This document shows positions 1-7,525 of a stretch of 42,909 nt of DNA, piece after piece. Below the pieces are notes generated by a model that was not told the DNA's origin, made no database searches, and saw nothing but the letters and a program-made list of their open reading frames with translations. A program made the position numbers and the translations under genes. Each line of letters begins with the position of its first letter. Within the stretch, counting starts at the first letter, position 1. The DNA comes from an uncultured Prevotellaceae bacterium. GTDB lineage: Bacteria > Bacteroidota > Bacteroidia > Bacteroidales > Bacteroidaceae. The DNA lies in NCBI GenBank assembly GCA_947165505.1, contig CAMVAT010000026.1, forward strand, positions 1-42,909, read 5' to 3'.

Positions 1-537
1 GCCAACTCCACCCGCCAGAAGCCCCACTACACCGGCGACACCAATGACTATGAGGCGTTGGTGGACTTCTACATGCAAGCATGGTTGGAGTATCTGGCCG
101 AAGACCGTCCACCACGCGGCACCCACATGGAGACGGAGTTTGAAATCGACTGCAAGGCTGCCAACCAACGTTTCGTCAGTTACGAGGTGAAACTCTTCCA
201 ATTCATGGGCGGTTCACACCCCAACCGCACTCAGACGGGCATGACCTTCCGTGCTGCCGACGGCAAGCGCGTGAAGAGGTTCTTCGACGTCGTGCCGGAG
301 GAGGTCATCAAAAACGGCATCGCCAATGATGTGGACGACGAAGAGAAAGAGTTTGTACGCGAAAGCGGACTGCCCTACACCGCACCCTACATGAGCGATG
401 ACAATGAAATGAAGTTCGTTTATCAAGAGAACGAGATTGCGCCCTACGTGGTGGGTATCATCGAGGCCGAAATCGACATCGACGACATCCGTCAATACCT
501 CAACGACGAGGCCAAGAAACTGTTAGGAGACAACTAA
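1..537 (+). CDS. DUF3298 domain protein, C-terminal fragment (5' end outside window)
   Basis: The frame is open from base 1 to the TAA at 535-537, giving 178 visible residues; the true start lies upstream. A TTG at 58 is an unlikely start because the open frame continues above it. The segment with FMGGSHPN, then a basic stretch, then FVYQENEIAPYVVGIIEAEID matches the DUF3298 pattern (a Gly-Gly-x-His-Pro-Asn motif followed by a Tyr-x-x-Glu-Ile-Ala-Pro-Tyr motif). This domain is seen in extracytoplasmic proteins, for example next to DUF4163 in RsiV/PdaC-like proteins. An exported or lipoprotein location is family knowledge; no signal peptide can be seen because the N terminus is missing. The biochemical role is unknown. 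Confidence 0.8.
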   Translation, partial: ANSTRQKPHYTGDTNDYEALVDFYMQAWLEYLAEDRPPRGTHMETEFEIDCKAANQRFVSYEVKLFQFMGGSHPNRTQTGMTFRAADGKRVKRFFDVVPEEVIKNGIANDVDDEEKEFVRESGLPYTAPYMSDDNEMKFVYQENEIAPYVVGIIEAEIDIDDIRQYLNDEAKKLLGDN

Positions 538-661
538 TTCAACAGATGCTATTCTACGGAATATAGGTATTAAACAACAATGCCTCGTCATAAAGGGATG
601 TCTGCGACGCTACACGAATGCCCAAAAATGGCCATGAATGATTCCAAAAATGCCTGTTTTC

Positions 662-683
662 GGGCGGGTACGGAGACCCGCCC
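662..683. repeat. REP-like GC-rich hairpin
   Basis: GGGCGGGT (662-669) pairs with ACCCGCCC (676-683) around a 6-nt loop, and CTAC follows. The palindrome-plus-CCCTAC layout is also seen at 37858-37880 with a different stem, which suggests a dispersed palindromic repeat class. Confidence 0.6.
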
Positions 684-791
684 CTACTGCATGTCATCCT
701 CAAGTAGGCCTATTCGTGCCGCGTCGCAGACATGGAGCTGTTGATTCATACTCCCAACACAAAAAAATTGTGGGAATTATATCGAAGCGAC

Positions 792-847
792 CATTCAAAA
801 CTAAACATTCAACATTCAAAACTCAACATTCAACATTCAAAACTCAA
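792..847 (+). repeat. Heptamer array (8 units) upstream of dxs
   Basis: Eight consecutive 7-bp units alternate between CATTCAA and AACTMAA (AACTAAA once, AACTCAA twice). They form a roughly 21-bp higher-order pattern (CATTCAA, CATTCAA, AACTCAA). The sense strand has no G across the array. It ends 7 nt before the -33 element of the dxs promoter. Confidence 0.85.
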
Positions 848-854
848 CACTTTT

Positions 855-886
855 ATTGCGTTATTCAGTATTTTTTTCTACTTTTG
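855..886 (+). promoter_or_regulatory. dxs promoter (Bacteroidetes -33/-7 type)
   Basis: TTG at 856-858, then a 20-nt spacer, then TACTTTTG (879-886), matching TAnnTTTG. Transcription should start near 892, giving a leader of about 50 nt to the ATG at 944. Confidence 0.75.
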
Positions 887-943
887 CAGCGTGGAAGACA
901 AAAAAGCCGCCATCAAGCGGCCATGCCTTGCACCTCGCATACT

Positions 944-2839
944 ATGGAACAAGAGAAATACGAACTGTTAAGCCATATCAAATACCCTGAAGACCTACGG
1001 AAACTCAAGGTGGACCAACTGCCGAAACTCTGCGATGAGTTGCGGCGCGACATCGTTGAGGAACTGTCGGTCAATCCCGGACACCTGGCATCAAGCCTCG
1101 GCGTGGTGGAACTAACCGTGGCACTGCACTACGTCTATCACACACCCGACGACCGCATCGTATGGGATGTGGGACACCAAGCCTACGGACATAAGATACT
1201 CACAGGACGGCGCGACCAGTTCTGCACCAACCGCATGATGCACGGACTGCGACCCTTCCCCTCGCCCATCGAGAGCGAATACGACACCTTCACCTGCGGA
1301 CACGCCTCCAACTCGGTGTCGGCCGCGTTGGGCATGGCCGTGGCGGCGGCACTCAAAAAAGAAGAGCGGCACGTGGTGGCCGTCATCGGCGACGGAGCCA
1401 TGAGCGGCGGACTGGCTTTTGAAGGACTCAACAACGTCTCATCCACACCCAACGACCTGCTCATCATCCTCAACGACAACAACATGAGCATCGACCGCTC
1501 CGTGGGAGGCATGAAACAATACCTGCTGAGCCTGAACACCAACGAGACATACAACAAGATACGATTCAAGGTGTCGAGATGGCTCAACAAACGAGGCATG
1601 ATGAACGACGACCGGCGGCACGGGCTCATCCGTCTGAACAACGCGCTGAAGTCGGCCATCAGTCACCAGCAGAATGTGTTCGAGGGCATGAACATCCGCT
1701 ACTTCGGACCGTTCGACGGACACGACGTGAAAAACATCGTCAGACTGCTGCGGCAACTCAAAGACATGAAGGGGCCGAAGATGCTGCATCTGCACACCAT
1801 CAAAGGCAAAGGATACCAGCCCGCCGAACAAGAGGCCACCATCTGGCACGCTCCCGGGAAATTCGACGCCGAGACGGGCGAACGCGAGAAAACAGACACG
1901 GCCAACAAACCGCCGAAATTCCAAGTGGTGTTCGGCGAGACGCTACTCGAACTGGCACGGCAAAACGATCGCATCGTGGGCATCACGCCCGCCATGCCGT
2001 CGGGATGCTCAATGAACATCCTGATGCGGGCCATGCCACACCGGGCCTTCGACGTGGGCATTGCCGAGGGGCACGCCGTCACCTTCTCCGCCGGACTGGC
2101 CAAAGAGGGACTGCAACCCTTCTGCAATATCTACAGTGCCTTCGCTCAGCGCGCCTACGACAATATCATCCACGACACTGCCATCCTGTCGCTGCCCGTG
2201 GTGCTATGCCTCGACCGAGCCGGACTGGTGGGCGAAGACGGACCCACACACCACGGGGCCTTCGACCTGGCGGCTCTCAGACCCATACCGAACCTGACCA
2301 TCGCCTCGCCCATGGACGAACACGAACTGCGGCACCTGATGTACACCGCACAACTGCCCGGCAAGGGCACCTTCGTGATACGCTACCCACGCGGATGCGG
2401 CTCACTCACCGACTGGCGATGCCCCATGGAGGAGCTGACCGTAGGGCGCGGACGCTGTCTGCGCGAGGGCACAGACGTGGCCATCCTCTCGCTCGGGCCC
2501 ATCGGCAACAACGCCGTGAAGGCCATCGAGACGCTCAAGGCACAGGGCAACCCCATCTCGGTGGCACACTACGACATGCGCTTTCTCAAACCCATCGACG
2601 AAGAACTGCTGCGCGAGGTGGCCGAGCGCTTCGACCGCATCATCACCCTCGAAGACGGGGTGAAAAAAGGCGGACTGGGCAGCGCCGTGCTCGAATGGAT
2701 GGCGCAACACGGCTACCAACGCCACGTGACATGCCTGGGACTGCCCGACGAATTTGTGGAGCACGGCAGCATCAGCCAGTTGCAACACATTACCGGCATC
2801 GACGCCGAATCTATCCAACAAGTAATATTGAAGTCATGA
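944..2839 (+). CDS. dxs: 1-deoxy-D-xylulose-5-phosphate synthase
   Basis: Condenses pyruvate and glyceraldehyde-3-phosphate to DXP, the entry step of the MEP isoprenoid pathway and a precursor for thiamine and pyridoxal; cytosolic and thiamine-diphosphate dependent. The 631-aa product is normal for the family. Visible motifs are [17 protein letters not shown] with His46, His78 in [16 protein letters not shown], the ThDP-binding GDGAMSGG (149-156) with NDNN (177-180), and the transketolase-type segments [13 protein letters not shown] and [14 protein letters not shown]. The ATG at 944 fits family length and lies about 50 nt after the promoter; an in-frame ATG at 923 (7 residues longer) is possible. 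The open frame continuing up to 638 is repeat read-through. The stop overlaps the trkA start by 4 nt (ATGA), so the two are probably translationally coupled. Confidence 0.96.
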   Translation: MEQEKYELLSHIKYPEDLRKLKVDQLPKLCDELRRDIVEELSVNPGHLASSLGVVELTVALHYVYHTPDDRIVWDVGHQAYGHKILTGRRDQFCTNRMMHGLRPFPSPIESEYDTFTCGHASNSVSAALGMAVAAALKKEERHVVAVIGDGAMSGGLAFEGLNNVSSTPNDLLIILNDNNMSIDRSVGGMKQYLLSLNTNETYNKIRFKVSRWLNKRGMMNDDRRHGLIRLNNALKSAISHQQNVFEGMNIRYFGPFDGHDVKNIVRLLRQLKDMKGPKMLHLHTIKGKGYQPAEQEATIWHAPGKFDAETGEREKTDTANKPPKFQVVFGETLLELARQNDRIVGITPAMPSGCSMNILMRAMPHRAFDVGIAEGHAVTFSAGLAKEGLQPFCNIYSAFAQRAYDNIIHDTAILSLPVVLCLDRAGLVGEDGPTHHGAFDLAALRPIPNLTIASPMDEHELRHLMYTAQLPGKGTFVIRYPRGCGSLTDWRCPMEELTVGRGRCLREGTDVAILSLGPIGNNAVKAIETLKAQGNPISVAHYDMRFLKPIDEELLREVAERFDRIITLEDGVKKGGLGSAVLEWMAQHGYQRHVTCLGLPDEFVEHGSISQLQHITGIDAESIQQVILKS

Positions 2840-4182
2840 AAATCATCATCGCAGGCGCTTACGCCATCGGAACACACCTGGCCAAACTGCTGGCACGCAC
2901 CAATCAAGATGTCGTACTCATCGACGATGACGAAGACCGCCTGAACAGTGTGAGCAGCGACTATGACCTGATGACCATGCACGCCTCGCCCACTAGCGTG
3001 AAAACACTCAGAGACGCCGACACCGGCAAGGCCGACCTCTTCATCGCCGCCACGCCAGACGAGAACCTCAATATGAACAGTTGCATCCTGGCTCATACGC
3101 TGGGGGCCAAACGCACGGTGGCACGCATGGACAACTACGAATATGCCTCTGACGAATACCGCGATTTCTTCAAAAACCTGGGTATCGACTCGCTCATCTA
3201 TCCCGAGATACTGGCGGCACGCGACATCACCAACGGACTGAAGATGTCGTGGGTGAGACAGCGGTGGGACGTGCACGACGGGGCACTGGTGATGCTGGGC
3301 ATCAAACTGCGTGAGAGCTGCGAGATACTCGACCGGCCACTGAAAGAGCTCTGCGGACCGCAAGACCCCTATCATGTGGTGGCCATCAAGCGGGGCAGCG
3401 ACACCATCATACCCACCGGCGACACCATGCTGCAACTCTACGACCTGGCCTACTTCATGACCACGAAAAACTATATCCCCTATATCCGTAAAATCGTAGG
3501 CAAGGAACATTACGTGGATGTCAAAAACGTGATGATCATGGGCGGCGGACGCACCGCCATACGCGCGGCCATGACCATGCCCGAATATATGGACGTGAAA
3601 ATCATCGAGAGCGACGAGCGGCAATGCGAACGGCTCAACGAACTGCTCGACACCAGCCACACGATGGTTATCAACGGCGACGGACGAGACATCGCACTGC
3701 TCAAAGAGGAGAGCATCAAAAACACACAGGCTTTCGTGGCGCTCACCGGCAACGCCGAGACCAATATCCTGGCATGCCTGACAGCCAAACGGCTCGGCGT
3801 GCGCAAGACGGTGGCCATGGTGGAGCACTTAGACTATGTGAACATGGCCGAGAGCCTCGACATCGGCACCATCGTCAACAAAAAAGCACTGGCCGCCAGC
3901 TATATCTATCAGATGATGCTCGACGTGGATGTGCAAAACATACGATTCCTCATGTCGGCCAATGCCGACGTGGGCGAGTTCATCGCACAACCGGGGTCGA
4001 AGGTGACCAAAAAGAAAGTGTTTGAACTGGGACTGCCCAAAGGAGCCACCATCGGCGGACTGGTACGCCAAGGTGTGGGACAGCTGGTGAGCGGCGGCAC
4101 ACAGATAGAGGCTGGCGACACCGTGGTGGTATTCTGCTATGAGGTGAACATGAGCAAGTTAGAGAAATTCTTCAAAGACTGA
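2836..4182 (+). CDS. trkA: Trk potassium uptake regulatory subunit TrkA
   Basis: Peripheral NAD(H)/nucleotide-binding regulator of the TrkH K+ channel, on the cytoplasmic face of the membrane. The 448-aa length fits a two-RCK protein: RCK_N about 1-125, RCK_C about 140-215, a second RCK_N from about 230 with MGGGRTAI, and a second RCK_C at the end. The start ATG at 2836 overlaps the dxs stop; this is the only start that gives the N-terminal Rossmann strand MKIIIAG. One oddity is that the first Rossmann loop reads G7-A-Y-A-I-G12, so the central Gly of GxGxxG is Tyr, while the acidic residue at the end of strand 2 (Asp30) is kept. trkH follows after 5 nt, so the pair forms one K+ uptake unit. 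Confidence 0.95.
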   Translation: MKIIIAGAYAIGTHLAKLLARTNQDVVLIDDDEDRLNSVSSDYDLMTMHASPTSVKTLRDADTGKADLFIAATPDENLNMNSCILAHTLGAKRTVARMDNYEYASDEYRDFFKNLGIDSLIYPEILAARDITNGLKMSWVRQRWDVHDGALVMLGIKLRESCEILDRPLKELCGPQDPYHVVAIKRGSDTIIPTGDTMLQLYDLAYFMTTKNYIPYIRKIVGKEHYVDVKNVMIMGGGRTAIRAAMTMPEYMDVKIIESDERQCERLNELLDTSHTMVINGDGRDIALLKEESIKNTQAFVALTGNAETNILACLTAKRLGVRKTVAMVEHLDYVNMAESLDIGTIVNKKALAASYIYQMMLDVDVQNIRFLMSANADVGEFIAQPGSKVTKKKVFELGLPKGATIGGLVRQGVGQLVSGGTQIEAGDTVVVFCYEVNMSKLEKFFKD

Positions 4183-4187
4183 CGGGT

Positions 4188-5648
4188 ATGATCAACAAGC
4201 GCCTCATATACAAGATTATCGGTTCGCTGCTTCTGCTCGAAGCCGTCTTTATGCTGATGTGCGTGGTGATGTCGTTCTGCTACGAAGGACGCGACCTGAT
4301 GGCCTTCATCGCTTCTACCGCCATCACGGTGGCCGGAGGCCTCGGCGCAAAATACTTAGGCCGCGACGCATCTAACAACATGAACCGCCGCGACGCTTAT
4401 CTCGTGGTGACGCTCACCTGGATCGTCTTCTCTGTCTTCGGCGCACTGCCCTACCTCTTCTCGGGCATTCTATCCAACCCCACCGATGCCTTCTTCGAGA
4501 CGATGTCGGGATTCACCACCACCGGAGCGTCGGTCATCAACGACGTGGAGGACGCCCGCCTGCCCCATGCCATCCTGTTTTGGCGCTCGCTATCGCAATG
4601 GGTGGGCGGCTTGGGTATCGTCTTCTTCACCATTGCCATCCTGCCCTCGATGGTGGGAGGAAGCGTCAAGGTGTTCTCGGCCGAGGCCACCGGCCCCATC
4701 CGTGCCAAGATGCACCCGCGGCTGAGCACCAACGCCAAATGGATCTGGACGGTCTATCTGGCACTGACCATCGCCTGTGCGATCGCCTTCCTCTTGGGGG
4801 GCATGGACGGATTCAGCAGCATCAACTATGCCATGACCACCACCGCCACGGGCGGATTCTCCATCCACAACGACAGCATCGCCCATTTTCATTCGCCGGT
4901 CATCGAATACACGGGCATCCTGTTTCAGTTCTTGGCGGGCATCAATTTCACTGTCATATACCTGAGCATCTTCAAAGGCAAGATCAAGACGATGCTGCAC
5001 AACTCCGAGGTGAAGTTCTACTGCCTGATGGTGCTCATCGCCACGGTGTGGATAGGCTATCTGCTGATGACACGCAATGGCTACAGCCTGGAGGAGGCGG
5101 TGCGCAGCGGACTGTTCCAAGTGGTGTCGCTCATGACTACGACCGGCATCTTCAGCGACGATGTGGGTGCATGGCCCCACCTCACTTGGCTCATCCTGGC
5201 CAGCGTGATGTTTATCGGGGCCTGTGCCGGCAGCACCAGCGGCGGATTCAAGAGCATCCGCGCTCTGATGATCTTCCGCGTGATACAAAACGAATTGCTG
5301 CGCATCCTGCACCCCAAGGCGGTGCTGCCCGTGAAGGTGAACGGACAGAGTGTGCCCAATGCGCAGATCACCAACCTGCTGGCATTCCTCGCCATCTATA
5401 TCATGGCTTGTGCCTGCACGGCGGCGCTCATGACAAGCATCGGACTCGACGGCGCCAACTCGATGGTCATCTCGCTCAGTTGCATCAGCAACGTGGGACT
5501 GCCGCTCAATGTCATCGGGCCCGACTTCACTTGGAGTGCCCTGCCCGTCATCACAAAATGGATCTGCTCTGTGCTCATGCTCATGGGACGTCTCGAGATA
5601 TTCAGCGTCATCGTGCTCTTCACCCGCGCGTTCTGGAAGGATAATTAA
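4188..5648 (+). CDS. trkH: Trk-type potassium transporter membrane subunit TrkH
   Basis: Inner-membrane K+ channel/transporter gated by TrkA. The 486-aa sequence is strongly hydrophobic and carries the four pore-loop filter segments of the TrkH/KtrB superfamily: GFTTTGAS (about 108-115), TATGGFS (about 219), MTTTGIF (about 318) and SCISNVGLP (about 430-438). The conserved SQWVGGLGIVFF helix follows the first loop. It starts 5 nt after trkA and is almost certainly co-transcribed with dxs-trkA. The stop TAA (5646-5648) runs directly into a G-rich heptamer array. No terminator hairpin with a T-tract is seen before manA. Confidence 0.95.
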   Translation: MINKRLIYKIIGSLLLLEAVFMLMCVVMSFCYEGRDLMAFIASTAITVAGGLGAKYLGRDASNNMNRRDAYLVVTLTWIVFSVFGALPYLFSGILSNPTDAFFETMSGFTTTGASVINDVEDARLPHAILFWRSLSQWVGGLGIVFFTIAILPSMVGGSVKVFSAEATGPIRAKMHPRLSTNAKWIWTVYLALTIACAIAFLLGGMDGFSSINYAMTTTATGGFSIHNDSIAHFHSPVIEYTGILFQFLAGINFTVIYLSIFKGKIKTMLHNSEVKFYCLMVLIATVWIGYLLMTRNGYSLEEAVRSGLFQVVSLMTTTGIFSDDVGAWPHLTWLILASVMFIGACAGSTSGGFKSIRALMIFRVIQNELLRILHPKAVLPVKVNGQSVPNAQITNLLAFLAIYIMACACTAALMTSIGLDGANSMVISLSCISNVGLPLNVIGPDFTWSALPVITKWICSVLMLMGRLEIFSVIVLFTRAFWKDN

Positions 5649-5724
5649 GAGGTAAGGGGTAAGAGGTGAGAGGTGAGAGAATAGTTTCGGGGCAGGGGGC
5701 AGGGAGCAGGGGGCAGGAGATATG
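5649..5724 (+). repeat. G-rich heptamer arrays directly after trkH stop
   Basis: Immediately after the TAA come four 7-bp units ending in a stop codon (GAGGTAA, GGGGTAA, GAGGTGA, GAGGTGA; 5649-5676). A short spacer follows, then four more 7-bp units (GGGCAGG three times, GAGCAGG once; 5690-5717) and AGATATG (5718-5724). The period of 7 places the stop triplets in all three frames. Confidence 0.85.
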
Positions 5725-5730
5725 TCTAAA

Positions 5731-5824
5731 CTCCCAAACTCCCAGACTCCCAAACTCCCCAAAAGAACCCTTAACACGAAACCGTGTAGAACACTAAACA
5801 CTGTACACTCAACACTAAACAAAA
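5731..5824 (+). repeat. G-poor 8-bp and 7-bp arrays upstream of manA
   Basis: CTCCCAAA, CTCCCAGA, CTCCCAAA and CTCCCC at 5731-5760 form an 8-bp-period array. A 7-bp array lies at 5790-5824 (AACACTA, AACACTG, TACACTC, AACACTA, AACAAAA). A small hairpin ACACG/CGTGT sits between them. The 7-bp array ends 11 nt before the manA ATG. Confidence 0.8.
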
Positions 5825-5835
5825 ACAAGATAGAA

Positions 5836-6879
5836 ATGAAAACAAAAACGCAATCTGAGTCCCCCTCCTTCGGAGGCGATTTAGTCCTTAAGCGGACGAA
5901 ATCTTCTACGGGGGAGGCCCTCTTCTTCCGTTTCCACCCGTTACTGAAATCGACGCTCTGGGGCGGCGACAAAATCGTTCCTTTCAAACATTTGCAGAGC
6001 GACCAGCAGCAGGTGGGCGAGAGTTGGGAGATATCCGGAGTGAAAGACAACGAGACCATCGTGTGCGGCGGTCCCTTCGACGGACATTCGCTCAATGATG
6101 TGGTGGCCACGCTGCAAGACCGACTCGTGGGTGAAGAGAATTACAAACGATTCGGCAATGAGTTCCCGCTGCTCATCAAATTCATCGACGCCCGTCAAGA
6201 CCTGTCCATCCAGGTGCACCCCACCGACGAGATAGCGCACCGGCAGGGCAAACCACGCGGCAAGACCGAGATGTGGTATATCATGGACAGCGCACCCGAT
6301 GCCAAGCTCTACAGCGGACTGCGCGAACAACTGACCCCTGAGACATACAAGGAGCGTGTAGAGAACGACACCATCACCGACGCACTGGCGCAGTATCAGG
6401 TCAGGGAGGGCGACGTGTTCTTCCTGCCCGCCGGCCGCATCCACGCCATCGGCGCCGGCTGTTTCCTGGCCGAGATACAGCAGACGAGCGATGTGACCTA
6501 CCGCATCTACGACTTCAAGCGGAAGGACAAAGACGGCCACTACCGCGAGCTGCACACCCGCGAGGCGGCGGAGTGCATCAATTTCCATGTGGAGAGCGAC
6601 TACCGCACCGACTATGTGGCTCACCGCAACCAGGGCGTGCCATTGGTGCAGTGCCCCTACTTCAGCACCGCCGTCTATGACCTCGACGAACCGATGCTGC
6701 TCGACTACAGCGAGCTCGACAGCTTTGTCATCCTCATCGCCCTGAGCGGCAGCGGCACCCTCGCCGCCCCCGACGGTCAGCAGATCCCCTTCCAGACGGG
6801 CGACACCGTCCTGCTGCCCGCCACCACCCAGACCGTGCAAGTGGAGGGCACCGTGAAGTTCTTGGAGACGTATGTATGA
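5836..6879 (+). CDS. manA: Mannose-6-phosphate isomerase (type I, Zn-dependent)
   Basis: Interconverts mannose-6-phosphate and fructose-6-phosphate, feeding GDP-mannose/fucose synthesis or mannose catabolism. The 347-aa cupin-type enzyme has the short ManA architecture: FHPLLKSTLWGGDKI, GESWEISG, then the Zn ligands Gln126 and His128 (QVHP), Glu145 (TEMWY) and His203 (GRIHAIGAG), and the conserved IYDFKRKD. The ATG at 5836 is the only reasonable start, since no ATG, GTG or TTG follows before the conserved FHPLLKSTLWGG. The protein therefore carries about 30 extra N-terminal residues, about 20 of them encoded by a hairpin-forming intergenic-type element (5861-5918). An upstream in-frame ATG at 5722 lies inside repeats and is rejected. 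The gene converges on a surface-protein gene with only 4 bp between stops. Confidence 0.93.
   Translation: MKTKTQSESPSFGGDLVLKRTKSSTGEALFFRFHPLLKSTLWGGDKIVPFKHLQSDQQQVGESWEISGVKDNETIVCGGPFDGHSLNDVVATLQDRLVGEENYKRFGNEFPLLIKFIDARQDLSIQVHPTDEIAHRQGKPRGKTEMWYIMDSAPDAKLYSGLREQLTPETYKERVENDTITDALAQYQVREGDVFFLPAGRIHAIGAGCFLAEIQQTSDVTYRIYDFKRKDKDGHYRELHTREAAECINFHVESDYRTDYVAHRNQGVPLVQCPYFSTAVYDLDEPMLLDYSELDSFVILIALSGSGTLAAPDGQQIPFQTGDTVLLPATTQTVQVEGTVKFLETYV
5861..5918. repeat. Hairpin element inside the manA 5' coding sequence
   Basis: CCTCC-TTC-GGAGG forms one small hairpin near 5864-5876. GATTTAGTCC pairs 9 of 10 with GGACGAAATC just downstream. The element ends in ACGGGGGAGGC. The flanking motifs (CCTCCTTCGGAGG and ACGGGGGAGGC) recur at 32922-32956 just before the cysK start. 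Confidence 0.65.
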
Positions 6880-6883
6880 CTAA

Positions 6884-7510
6884 CTATTGGCTTCTAACGA
6901 AAAGCTTACGGCCATTAGTAACATATAGTCCTTTCTTTGAGGGGACGCCTTCCAACTGACGCCCATCAAGAAGATAGAATTGTTGAGTGCAGTCTGGCAT
7001 ATCTTGCAAGGTCTGGACACTTGTTGTCGTTCCCATCTCAAGGAAAAATGTCACATCCGGCAATTTCGTACCTATTCCGTCAGCTGTCGAAGTCATAATT
7101 CGTTTATATGCCGCCTGAAGAGTGTGATCCACGGCAGCATCCACTTTAAGCGTCACCTTGAGCAACTCACCGTCACTCCCCTCCAAGGACGCATTAGAAG
7201 GAGAATAGATGGCAAATAGATAACTACCATCCTCAGCCTCGACAATAGTCATCACATGGTCATACTTACGGACATCTGAAAGTGTATAGACAAACCGGCC
7301 AGCGTCGTCTCTGGCCAATGACAGACCTTCGGGCAAATAGAGCGACAATTGGCATGCAGCCACTTGGTTGTCGTTTTGTAATTCCACGGTTATTTCACAG
7401 TCTTCTCCAGGGATCATTCTTTGTGCATTGACAATCACTTCGTCTGCCAACGTACATAATGCAGTCGTGCAAAGCAAGCCTGTCAACCATATTCTTTTAA
7501 TACATTCCAT
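6884..7510 (-). CDS. Small secreted cohesin-like protein with T9SS-type tail
   Basis: 208 aa, last gene of the surface-protein array. Residues 1-22 form a signal peptide (hydrophobic core LTGLLCTTALCTLA). Residues about 25-155 look like a cohesin-type beta-sandwich: IPGEDCEITVELQNDNQVAACQLSLYLP, then FAIYSPSNASLEGSDGELLKVTL. The C terminus (about 170-208) has the sorting-tail pattern FYLLDGRQL...KKGLYVTNGRKLFVR seen in T9SS cargo. Family knowledge suggests export through the outer membrane and surface attachment; a role as dockerin-binding partner is inference. It starts 15 nt after the dockerin-bearing neighbour. It could instead be a plain adhesin fragment. Confidence 0.75.
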   Translation of the reverse strand: MECIKRIWLTGLLCTTALCTLADEVIVNAQRMIPGEDCEITVELQNDNQVAACQLSLYLPEGLSLARDDAGRFVYTLSDVRKYDHVMTIVEAEDGSYLFAIYSPSNASLEGSDGELLKVTLKVDAAVDHTLQAAYKRIMTSTADGIGTKLPDVTFFLEMGTTTSVQTLQDMPDCTQQFYLLDGRQLEGVPSKKGLYVTNGRKLFVRSQ

Positions 7511-7525
7511 AATGGTATAATATCT

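Larger units (their letters stand above)
538..943. other. 406-bp intergenic region before dxs
   Basis: No gene is supported here. In order it holds a GC-rich REP-like hairpin (662-683), a 7-bp tandem array (792-847) and the dxs promoter (855-886). An open frame runs through it into dxs from 638, but its composition is repeat-derived and it lies mostly upstream of the promoter. Confidence 0.7.

Noticed and set aside
792..847. CRISPR-like array
   Set aside because: The period is 7 bp with no spacers, and no cas genes are in the window.
638..943. 102-residue N-terminal extension of DXS
   Set aside because: It spans a REP-like hairpin, a heptamer array and the promoter; family length fits the ATG at 944.
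4590..6110. 506-codon minus-strand open frame across trkH and manA
   Set aside because: Crosses two real genes and a repeat-rich gap; no recognisable domain.
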